Source of the DNA: Streptomyces sp. NBC_00286
GTDB lineage: Bacteria; Actinomycetota; Actinomycetes; Streptomycetales; Streptomycetaceae
DNA: 64,000 nt
Assembly (NCBI RefSeq): GCF_036173125.1
Contig: NZ_CP108054.1
Span: forward strand, 372,001 to 436,000
Reading direction: 5' to 3'
The notes below the pieces were generated by a model. That model was not told the origin of the DNA and ran no database searches. It worked only from the letters and a program-made list of their open reading frames with translations. Below, piece by piece: positions 51,734-58,969 of this stretch. Every line of letters begins with the position of its first letter. Within the stretch, counting starts at the first letter, position 1. The position numbers and the translations under genes are program-made.

Positions 51734-53473
51734 GTGGCCGCACCCGCCGTACCCGCCCCCTCCCCCACGACGACACCACCGCACCCGGCCCCGCCGCATC
51801 CGACGGTGCTGACCCGTGCGCGGCGCCACCTGCCACGGCTGGGCGCGCTCGCCTTCCTGGCTGCCATCGGCTACCTGGTGATCGCTCCGCTGGTGGGCCT
51901 GCAACGGCTGGCCTTCGAGGACGACGCCCGTGGCTACAGCGCCGCCTTCGACAGTCCGGACATGGCCGAGACGCTGCGCACGACGGCCGGTATGGCGCTG
52001 GGTTCGCTGGTCATCGCACTTGTCCTCGGCACGTTCCTGGCCTGGGCGGCGACCCGCCTGCCACCCCGCCTGCGGCTGCTTCGCGTCCTGCCCGTCCTGC
52101 CCATCGTGGTCCCGGCCGTGGCCGCGGTGACCGGCTGGGCGTTCCTGTTCTCGCCGCGCCCCGGCTACCTCAACGCGGCGCTGCGCAACCTGCCCTGGTG
52201 GGACCATCTCGACGAAGGCCCCGTCGACATCTACACGCTGCCGTGGATCGTCCTCATCACCGGCTTCGGCCTGACCGCCTTCGTCTACCTCTTCGTCAGC
52301 GCCGGCTTCGGCAACATCAACGCGGAGCTGATCGAGGCGGCACAGGTCAGCGGCTCGTCACCGGCCGGTGTGTTCTTCCGGGTGACGCTGCCACTTCTGC
52401 GCCCGGTCCTCGTGTACGGCGGCTTCGTGGCCCTGCTCCTCGGACTCGGCCAGTTCACGGGCCCCCTGCTGCTCGGCAGGAACAACGGCGTCAACGTCCT
52501 CACCACGGACATGTACGTCGCCGTGTCGCAGAGCCCGGTCGACTACGGCAGGGCCGCCGCGATCGGCTCACCCCTGCTGCTCTTCGGTATCGCCGTCGTG
52601 CTCTTCCAGAAGGTGATCCTCGGCGACCACAGCCGCTTCGTCACACACGGCGGCAAGGCGTTCCGGTCCGGCGGACGGCCGTCGTGGGTGGCGGTCACCG
52701 GCATCCTCCTCTACGGCCTGGTGGCGCTGGCGCTGCCGCTTGGCGCACTCGTCGTCGTATCGCTCTCCGCCTTCTGGAGCGGCAGGATCCAACCGAGCGG
52801 GTTCACGCTCGACAACTTCAGGCGCGTGTTCCAGGAGTCGGGGATCACCGACGCGATCGTCAACAGCCTCGTCACCTCGGTCATCTCCGTCGCCATCGCG
52901 CTGCCGCTCGGATTCATCGCCGCCTCGCTGCTGCTCAAGGGGCGCCGGTTCCGCATCATCCGGGCCGCGGTCGACTTCATCGTGGCGATGCCCCTCGGAA
53001 TCCCCGCAGTGGTCTTCGGCGCCGGCTTCCTGCTGACGTACAGCCGCGAGCCGTTCATCCTGTACGGCACCCGAACGGTGATCGTCCTCGTCTACGTGAC
53101 CCTGATGCTGCCCTTCGCCACCAGGATGCAGTTGTCCGGAATGGTGGCACTCGGCGACACGTACCTGGAGGCCTCGCGTACCAGCGGCGCGGGCGCGCTG
53201 CGGACCAACACCGAGATCGTGCTGCCGCTGCTGCGCCCGACACTCGCGGGTGCCGGAGCCCTGATGTTCGTGCTGCTCACCCACGAGTTCACCGCGTCGC
53301 TGCTGGTACGGGCACCCACGACGCAGGTCATGGGCACCATCCTGTTCGACTACTGGGCCAACGGTTCCTATCCGCTGGTAGCGGCGATCGCGCTCGTCAT
53401 GACGCTGGTGACATCCGTGGGCGTCTTCGTCGCCATGTCCGTCGCGGGCTCCGACATCTTCGAGAAGCTGTGA
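51734..53473 (+). CDS. ABC importer permease, fused double permease (FbpB/ThiP class)
   Basis: 579-aa membrane protein with two BPD_transp_1 permease units in one chain, as in FbpB/AfuB. Coupling EAA motifs appear twice, at ELIEAAQVSGSSPAGVFFRVTLPLLRP and TYLEASRTSGAGALRTNTEIVLPLLRPT, each followed by membrane helices. About twelve hydrophobic segments are visible. GTG 51734 follows GGGAG. A proline-rich 24-residue cytoplasmic start precedes the first helix. Confidence 0.9.
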   Translation: MAAPAVPAPSPTTTPPHPAPPHPTVLTRARRHLPRLGALAFLAAIGYLVIAPLVGLQRLAFEDDARGYSAAFDSPDMAETLRTTAGMALGSLVIALVLGTFLAWAATRLPPRLRLLRVLPVLPIVVPAVAAVTGWAFLFSPRPGYLNAALRNLPWWDHLDEGPVDIYTLPWIVLITGFGLTAFVYLFVSAGFGNINAELIEAAQVSGSSPAGVFFRVTLPLLRPVLVYGGFVALLLGLGQFTGPLLLGRNNGVNVLTTDMYVAVSQSPVDYGRAAAIGSPLLLFGIAVVLFQKVILGDHSRFVTHGGKAFRSGGRPSWVAVTGILLYGLVALALPLGALVVVSLSAFWSGRIQPSGFTLDNFRRVFQESGITDAIVNSLVTSVISVAIALPLGFIAASLLLKGRRFRIIRAAVDFIVAMPLGIPAVVFGAGFLLTYSREPFILYGTRTVIVLVYVTLMLPFATRMQLSGMVALGDTYLEASRTSGAGALRTNTEIVLPLLRPTLAGAGALMFVLLTHEFTASLLVRAPTTQVMGTILFDYWANGSYPLVAAIALVMTLVTSVGVFVAMSVAGSDIFEKL

Positions 53474-53487
53474 GCAGGGGCAGGGAC

Positions 53488-54297
53488 ATGGGCATGGGCT
53501 CGCTCGACGGCAAGTCGGTCCTCGTGACGGGCGCGGGCCAGGGCATCGGACGGTCGATCGCCGTGGAGATGGCCCGCCAGGGCGCGGCGGCGGTCGCGGT
53601 CGCCGACCGGAACGAGGCGACCGCGGCCGAGACGGCCGACCTCGTACGCGCCGCCGGGGCCGAGGCGGAGGCAATCGTCTGCGACCTGCGCGACCGCGAC
53701 CACATCGAGGCGATGGTGGCCCGCACGGCGGAACGGTTCGGCGGGCTCGACGTCCTCGTCAACAACGCCGGCGTGATCGAGGCCACGCTCGTGGACCGCC
53801 CGGAGGACCGCGCGGTCGACACGCTCCCAGAAGAAGTCTGGGACGCGGTCTACGAGGTCAACCTCAAGGCCGTCTGGCTCACGACGAAGTTCGCCGCGCC
53901 CCACCTGCGGCGCTCCACCCGTGGACCCGCGATCGTCAACACGGCCTCGGTGTCCGGGCTCACCGGTTTCCCCCTGGCCCCGGCGTACGGCACCACCAAA
54001 GCGGGTGTCATCCACCTCACCAAGGTCACCGCTGTCGATCTGGCGCCGGTGCGCTGCAACTGCTTCTGCCCCGGCGTCATCGAGACGCCCTTGGCGCGGG
54101 ACTTCTTCGAGGCGGCCGACGACCGCGACGCCATGGAGCGGGAGTTGACCGCGCCGCAGCTCGTGCGGCGGCTCGGGCGGCCGGCGGAGGTGGCGAAGCT
54201 GGCCTGCTTCCTGGCCTCCGACGACGCGGCGTTCATCACCGGCACCTCGTACGTCATCGACGGCGGGGCGCTCGCGTGGCGTGGGGTCAGGGAGTGA
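53488..54297 (+). CDS. Short-chain dehydrogenase/reductase
   Basis: 269-aa SDR. TGAGQGIG, NNAGV, catalytic serine in NTASVSG and Y-G-T-T-K (threonine in place of the usual alanine/serine) are present, with the tail YVIDGGALAWRGVRE. ATG 53488, with AGGGAC upstream, lies 14 bp after the permease. It overlaps nothing and leads the second ACAD/kinase module. Confidence 0.86.
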   Translation: MGMGSLDGKSVLVTGAGQGIGRSIAVEMARQGAAAVAVADRNEATAAETADLVRAAGAEAEAIVCDLRDRDHIEAMVARTAERFGGLDVLVNNAGVIEATLVDRPEDRAVDTLPEEVWDAVYEVNLKAVWLTTKFAAPHLRRSTRGPAIVNTASVSGLTGFPLAPAYGTTKAGVIHLTKVTAVDLAPVRCNCFCPGVIETPLARDFFEAADDRDAMERELTAPQLVRRLGRPAEVAKLACFLASDDAAFITGTSYVIDGGALAWRGVRE

Positions 54298-54335
54298 CCT
54301 CGTACACCACCAAGCACAGGATCGAGAGGGGCCGA

Positions 54336-55538
54336 ATGGCCATCGAGTTCGACATCGACCGGGACGTCGCCGACATCGAGCGGCGGACCGCCGACTTCGT
54401 CCGGGACACCGTTCTGCCTGCGGAGGAGGACTGCCACGGGGACGTGCACGCGGGCCCCGAACCCCTGCGGCGCGGGCTGCAGGAGGCGGCTCGCGCAGCG
54501 GGGGTGTTCGCTCCCCATGTCTCGCAGCGGTGGGGAGGGCTCGGTCTGGATCTGCGTGGTCAGGCGGTCGTCTTCGAGGCGGCGGGATATTCGCTGCTGG
54601 GCCCTCTGGCCCTCAACTGCGCGGCGCCGGACGAGGGCAACATGCATCTGCTCGAAGTAGTCGCCACCGAGGAACAGAAAGCTCGCTTTCTCGCTCCCCT
54701 GGCGGCCGGTGAGACACGGTCGTGCTTCGCGATGACCGAGCCCTCCCCCGGCGCCGGCTCCGACCCGCGGGCGCTGGCCACCACGGCGGTCCGCATCCCG
54801 GGCGGATGGCGGATCAACGGCCGCAAGTGGTTCATCAGCGGGGCGGACGGGGCGGCGTTCGCCATCTGTATGGCGCGCACCAGCGGTGAGCCCGGTGATC
54901 CCGGCGGGGCGACGATGTTCCTGGTCGGCGCCGACAACCCGGGCATGAAGGTGGTCAGGAACATCGGCACGCTGGACCGGGGCCTGTTCGCCGGTCACAG
55001 CGAACTCGCCTTCGACGACTGCGAGGTGACCGACGACGCGGTGCTCGGCGAGGCCGACAAGGGATTCGAGTACGCACAGGTGCGTCTCGGGCCCGCCCGG
55101 CTGACGCACTGCATGCGGTGGCTCGGGGTGGCCCGCCGGGCGCAGGACATCGCCCTGGACCGGGCCGCCACGCGTACGGCCTTCGGTGGGCCGTTGGCCG
55201 AACTCGGCATGGTGCAGCAGCAGTTGGCGGACTCGGAGATCGACATCGAGACGAGCCGGGCGGTGCTCTGGCGTGCCTGCTGGGAACTCGACCAGGGCAG
55301 GCCCGGCGCCCAGCACACCTCCATCGCGAAGACCTTCGTGTCCGAGGCCGTGGGCCGGGTCGTGGACCGCGCGGTGCAAATCTGCGGGGCACTCGGCATC
55401 TCGGAGGACGCGCCGCTGGCCTCCCTTTACCGAGAGGTCCGGCCGTTCCGCGTCTATGACGGGCCGTCGGAGACCCACCGGTGGGCCATCGCCAAGCGCG
55501 CGGTCCGGACGGCACGGGAGCGAGGGGGTGCGCGGTGA
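54336..55538 (+). CDS. Acyl-CoA dehydrogenase (partner of the second APH kinase)
   Basis: 400-aa ACAD. IEFDIDRDVADIERRTADFVRDTVLPAEEDC opens the N-terminal helices; CFAMTEPSPGAGSDPRALATTAV, NGRKWFISGADGAAFAI and C-terminal QICGALGISEDAPLASLYREVRPFRVYDGPSETHRWAIAKRAV match the ACAD10/11-like group seen also at 28175. ATG 54336 follows GAGAGGGG. It ends in a GTGA overlap with the kinase start, a tighter coupling than in the first module. Confidence 0.88.
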   Translation: MAIEFDIDRDVADIERRTADFVRDTVLPAEEDCHGDVHAGPEPLRRGLQEAARAAGVFAPHVSQRWGGLGLDLRGQAVVFEAAGYSLLGPLALNCAAPDEGNMHLLEVVATEEQKARFLAPLAAGETRSCFAMTEPSPGAGSDPRALATTAVRIPGGWRINGRKWFISGADGAAFAICMARTSGEPGDPGGATMFLVGADNPGMKVVRNIGTLDRGLFAGHSELAFDDCEVTDDAVLGEADKGFEYAQVRLGPARLTHCMRWLGVARRAQDIALDRAATRTAFGGPLAELGMVQQQLADSEIDIETSRAVLWRACWELDQGRPGAQHTSIAKTFVSEAVGRVVDRAVQICGALGISEDAPLASLYREVRPFRVYDGPSETHRWAIAKRAVRTARERGGAR

Positions 55539-56605
55539 CGGCGTCAGCTCCCGGGAACGCCACCGGCGACGCCACCGTGGCCGGGGTGGACCTGCCCGCG
55601 CTGCGGCGCTTCTTCGAGCGCGAGGTCCCGCAGTGCTCCGGCCCCTTGGACATCCGCCTGCTGCTCGGCGGGCGCTCCAATCTCACGTACCTCGTGACCG
55701 ACGGCACCCACCGCTGGGTGCTGCGCAGGCCACCGCTGGGCACGATCACACCGACCGCGCACGACATGGACCGCGAGTACCGGGTCATGGCCGCGCTCGC
55801 CGCCACCGACGTCCCGGTACCGCGGACCGTGCTCTCCTGCACGGACGAGTCGGTGATCGGCGCGCCGTTCACCGTCGTCTCCTTCGTCGACGGCGACGTG
55901 CTGCGGGACGGTGATCAGGCGGCCGGACTGTCCGCCGACGACGCGAGGCGGTGCTCCGAGGCGCTGGTCGACCAACTGGCCGCGCTCCACGCGCTCGATC
56001 CGTACGAGATCGGCCTGGGCGGCTTCGGGCGCCCGGCCGGATACCTGGAGCGGCAGGTACGGCGATGGCGCGGCCAGTGGGACCGGGTCGCTACTCGCGA
56101 ACTGCCCGAACTGGGCGCGCTCCATGGGAAGTTGGAACGCGGACTGCCCTTGGTGCGGGACGACGGTTCCGCTCCGGCTGTCCTGCACGGGGACTACCGG
56201 CTGGACAACGTCATCCTGAGCGCCGACGACCCGGGGCGGATCGCCGCGATCGTCGACTGGGAGATGGCCGCACTCGGCGATCCGCTCGCCGACCTCGGCC
56301 TGCTCCTCGTGTACTGGGATCCCGCCTGCGAGCCGGTCCTCGGCGAACGGCACGTACCGGCGGCTAACCCGGGCTTCCTCTCCGCCGCCGAGCTGGCGGC
56401 ACGGTACGCGGCGCGATCCGGCCGCGATGTCTCCGCGCTGCCGCTCTACCAGGCCCTCGGCTACTTCAAGCTGGCGGTCATCGCGGAGGGCATCCACGCC
56501 CGCCATCTCGCCGGACGCACGGTCGGCCCCGGCTTCGACCGGGTCGGCTCGGCGGTGCCCGCGCTGCTGCGCTCCGGTCTGTCGGTCGATGTGCCACGTA
56601 TCTGA
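55535..56605 (+). CDS. APH-family small-molecule kinase (ACAD10/11 kinase type)
   Basis: 356-aa phosphotransferase with intact HGDYRLDN (218-225) and metal Asp241 in IVDWEMAALGDPLADLG. The N-lobe has VLRRPPLG, the phrase typical of kinases that pair with ACAD10/11-type dehydrogenases; arginine stands where other APHs have lysine. GTG 55535 overlaps the ACAD stop. The pair gives a second phosphorylation-elimination module within the same regulon. A tandem repeat of the stop-codon region follows. Confidence 0.84.
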   Translation: MTASAPGNATGDATVAGVDLPALRRFFEREVPQCSGPLDIRLLLGGRSNLTYLVTDGTHRWVLRRPPLGTITPTAHDMDREYRVMAALAATDVPVPRTVLSCTDESVIGAPFTVVSFVDGDVLRDGDQAAGLSADDARRCSEALVDQLAALHALDPYEIGLGGFGRPAGYLERQVRRWRGQWDRVATRELPELGALHGKLERGLPLVRDDGSAPAVLHGDYRLDNVILSADDPGRIAAIVDWEMAALGDPLADLGLLLVYWDPACEPVLGERHVPAANPGFLSAAELAARYAARSGRDVSALPLYQALGYFKLAVIAEGIHARHLAGRTVGPGFDRVGSAVPALLRSGLSVDVPRI

Positions 56606-56619
56606 TGTGCCGCGTATCT
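56588..56619 (+). repeat. 16-bp tandem duplication over the kinase stop codon
   Basis: GATGTGCCACGTATCT and GATGTGCCGCGTATCT are adjacent (one mismatch), so the stop TGA at 56603-56605 is repeated 16 bp later at 56619-56621. Confidence 0.8.
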
Positions 56620-56634
56620 GAAGGGGTGTGAGCA

Positions 56635-57390
56635 GTGGTGAGCGAAGACCGGCTCTCGGGAAGGGTGGCGCTGGTGACCGGTGCCACCGGAGGCATCGGC
56701 GAGGCGATCGCGCGACGGCTGGCGGCCGAGGGCGCGACCGTCGTGGTCACCGATCTCGACGCGGACAAGTGCGAGAAGCTCGCCGAGGAACTGCCGGGCG
56801 GCGCCCTGGGGTTGCGCCTGGACGTCACCGACGAGACGGCATGGGAGACGGTCGTCGCCGAAGTGACCGACCGTCTGGGAAGCCTGTCGGTGCTGGTCAA
56901 TAATGCAGGGATCGCCTCGATGGGCACGGTCGAGACCGAGACCCGGGAGACCTGGGACCGGGTGATCGGGGTGACACAGACCGGGGTGTGGCTCGGCATG
57001 AAGCACGGCGGTCCGGCCATCGAGCGCTCCGGCGGCGGCTCCATCGTCAACATCGCCTCGATCTTCGGTACGGTCGGCGGCTTCGGTGCCCAGTTCTCGT
57101 ACCACGCGGCCAAGGGCGCCGTACGGCTGATGACCAAGAACGCGGCGCTGCACTGGGGCGGGCGCGGTGTGCGGGTCAACTCGCTGCATCCCGGTTTCAT
57201 CGAGACGCCCCTGTCGCGGGAACTGTGGCAAGGCACACCCCGCCTCACCGCGATGATCGAGGGCACCCCGCTCGGCCGACTCGGCTCGACCGAGGAGGTG
57301 GCTGGCGCCGTGGCGTTCCTCGCCTCGGACGACGCGGGTTTCATGACCGGCTCGGAGCTGTACGTCGACGGGGGCTGGACCGCACGCTGA
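56635..57390 (+). CDS. Short-chain dehydrogenase/reductase
   Basis: 251-aa SDR with TGATGGIG, NNAGIASMG, catalytic serine in NIASIFG and Y-H-A-A-K, ending LYVDGGWTAR. GTG 56635 is preceded by AAGGGG. It is the last gene of the plus-strand unit and converges with the MFS gene. A CGCTGAA duplication spans its stop codon (57385-57399). Confidence 0.88.
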   Translation: MVSEDRLSGRVALVTGATGGIGEAIARRLAAEGATVVVTDLDADKCEKLAEELPGGALGLRLDVTDETAWETVVAEVTDRLGSLSVLVNNAGIASMGTVETETRETWDRVIGVTQTGVWLGMKHGGPAIERSGGGSIVNIASIFGTVGGFGAQFSYHAAKGAVRLMTKNAALHWGGRGVRVNSLHPGFIETPLSRELWQGTPRLTAMIEGTPLGRLGSTEEVAGAVAFLASDDAGFMTGSELYVDGGWTAR

Positions 57391-57399
57391 ACCGCTGAA
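57385..57399 (+). repeat. 7-bp duplication over the SDR stop codon
   Basis: CGCTGAA occurs at 57385-57391 and 57393-57399; the first includes the SDR stop TGA. Short, but the same arrangement as at three other gene ends in this window. Confidence 0.55.
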
Positions 57400-57409
57400 G
57401 CGGCCAGCC

Positions 57410-58711
57410 TCACACATCCTTGCGGACAGTGAGCAGGGCGCCGATTCCGATCAGGCAGACCAGCATGACGAAGAACGCCGGGGAGAGCAGGTTCCCGGTC
57501 CGCTGGACCAGGAAGGTCGCGATGTACGGAGCCGTGCCGCCCGCGAGGACGGTGCCGATGTTGTAGCCGATCGCCATCCCGGTGTAGCGGACCCGGCGTT
57601 CGAACAGATGCGGCCACAGACTGGCCGCCGGAACCTGCACGAACGCGCTGCTCAGCATGAAGAGCATGTAGGCCAGCCCGGCCAGGGCCAGACTGCCCCG
57701 ACCCATGAGCATCATCGCGGGATAGGCGGTCACGAGGAATCCCAGCATCCCGAACAGCAGGATGCGACGGGAGCCGAACCGGCCGGCGAGCCATCCGGCC
57801 GGGACCATGAGCAGCACGGTGCCGAGCACGACGCCCGCGCTCAGCCAGAGGACCTGCGTGGAGTCGTACCCCAGGTCGTTGGTGAGATAGATGCCGATGT
57901 ACGTCAGGCCGAGGAAGATGGCGCCGCCCTGCGCCATGGACAGTCCGATGGACTGCAGCAGCGCCGCGCGGTGGGTGGACAGGACCTCCCGGATCGGAGC
58001 CGTAGGGATGTCGGCGCGCCGTGCGGCCTCCTCGAACTCCGGGGTGTCCTCGATCCGCAGCCGCGCCCACAGGCAGAACAGCGTGAGCGGCACGGCCATC
58101 AGGAAGGGCAGCCGCCAGCCCCAGTCGGCCATCTGATCCTTGGTGGCGAGCGCGGAGATCACGCCGGCCGTGGCAGCGGCGAACATGAACCCGAGGTTGG
58201 ACCCGATGGGTGTGACGGCACCCAGGAAGGCCCTCCGCTGCGGTGGTGCCGACTCGTAGATGTAGGTGTAGGCACCGACCGACTCCCCGCCCGTGGAGAT
58301 GCCCTGCACCAGCCGGGTGAGGAGGAGCAGCACGGCGGCGGCCACACCGATCTGACCATAGGTCGGCAGCAGTCCGGTGATGCTGCTGGCGACTCCCATG
58401 CACAGCACCGAGGAGACCAGCGCCTTTCGGCGCCCCCATCGGTCGCCCAGCCATCCGAAGAAGACGCCGCCGACCGGCCGCACCACGAGGCCGGTGGCGA
58501 ACACGGCGAGCGCCGCCAGAAGCGAGGCGGCCGGATCGTCGCTCGGGAAGAACTGAGGAGCGATCACTACGGCGAGATAGCCGTAGACGCTGAAGTCGTA
58601 GTACTCGATCAGGGTGCCCAGGCTCCCGGCGAGCATCGCGCGGCGCACGGTTCGCGGTTCGTACGCCGCTGACTCCTCCCCTGATTTGGTGGGCTGCTGA
58701 GTGGCACTCAT
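57410..58711 (-). CDS. MFS transporter, MHS (metabolite:H+ symporter) family
   Basis: 433-aa 12-TM carrier. TIEYYDFSVYGYLAVVIAPQFFPSD in TM1 and the loop GWLGDRWGRRKALVSSV are MHS hallmarks (compare ShiA/ProP/KgtP), with RLVQGISTGGESVGAYTYIYE in TM4-5. Such proteins import organic acids. GGAGG precedes ATG 58711. Two operator-like repeats lie 60 and 110 bp upstream, so it is probably a second uptake route in the regulon. Confidence 0.88.
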   Translation of the reverse strand: MSATQQPTKSGEESAAYEPRTVRRAMLAGSLGTLIEYYDFSVYGYLAVVIAPQFFPSDDPAASLLAALAVFATGLVVRPVGGVFFGWLGDRWGRRKALVSSVLCMGVASSITGLLPTYGQIGVAAAVLLLLTRLVQGISTGGESVGAYTYIYESAPPQRRAFLGAVTPIGSNLGFMFAAATAGVISALATKDQMADWGWRLPFLMAVPLTLFCLWARLRIEDTPEFEEAARRADIPTAPIREVLSTHRAALLQSIGLSMAQGGAIFLGLTYIGIYLTNDLGYDSTQVLWLSAGVVLGTVLLMVPAGWLAGRFGSRRILLFGMLGFLVTAYPAMMLMGRGSLALAGLAYMLFMLSSAFVQVPAASLWPHLFERRVRYTGMAIGYNIGTVLAGGTAPYIATFLVQRTGNLLSPAFFVMLVCLIGIGALLTVRKDV

Positions 58712-58771
58712 CCTCCGGCTCTCCTTCCCACGGCACGGTCCCGTACCGTGCCGCCGCCGGGGACGCTACAG

Positions 58772-58785
58772 AACTGAACTCAGTA
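58772..58785. promoter_or_regulatory. Operator-like inverted repeat h (MFS gene)
   Basis: AACTGA-AC-TCAGTA, 11 of 12 arm positions. It is 61 bp upstream of the MFS start, with another copy 35 bp further on. Confidence 0.7.
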
Positions 58786-58820
58786 CAGCTAGCCCTAGCA
58801 CGCGAGGTTCCGGAGATTTG

Positions 58821-58834
58821 AATCGGATTCAGTT
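58821..58834. promoter_or_regulatory. Operator-like inverted repeat i (MFS gene, distal)
   Basis: AATCGG-AT-TCAGTT, with a perfect right half and a weak left half. It lies 49 bp from repeat h (start to start), about five helical turns, on the same face of the DNA. Confidence 0.5.
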
Positions 58835-58840
58835 CTACGA

Positions 58841-58879
58841 CTCGCGCCGCACCCGATGCGTGCGCAGGTGCGGCGCGAG
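58841..58879 (-). terminator. 13-bp-stem terminator of the beta-helix operon
   Basis: CTCGCGCCGCACC (58841-58853) and GGTGCGGCGCGAG (58867-58879) are exact inverted repeats with a 13-nt loop. The stem lies 90 bp beyond the stop of the minus-strand beta-helix gene and separates the sugar operon from the catabolic island. Confidence 0.8.
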
Positions 58880-58969
58880 GGCGCGGCCGGGTGTCGTCCG
58901 CCTGTGTCGGTGACGGTGACGGCGATCAACAACGGTCAGGTCACCATGTCGACATGGCCGTCGGCACCC

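Noticed and set aside
49392..53473. Iron-uptake operon
   Set aside because: It belongs to the ferric-importer class by sequence, but the ligand tyrosines are missing, and it is linked by operator and gene order to the catabolic island; no siderophore or Fur-like element is seen.
52198..54297. 699-aa frame that would fuse an upstream segment to the SDR
   Set aside because: The N-terminal 430 residues are an out-of-frame Arg-rich reading of the permease. Only the part from 53488, with its own ribosome-binding site, is a real SDR.
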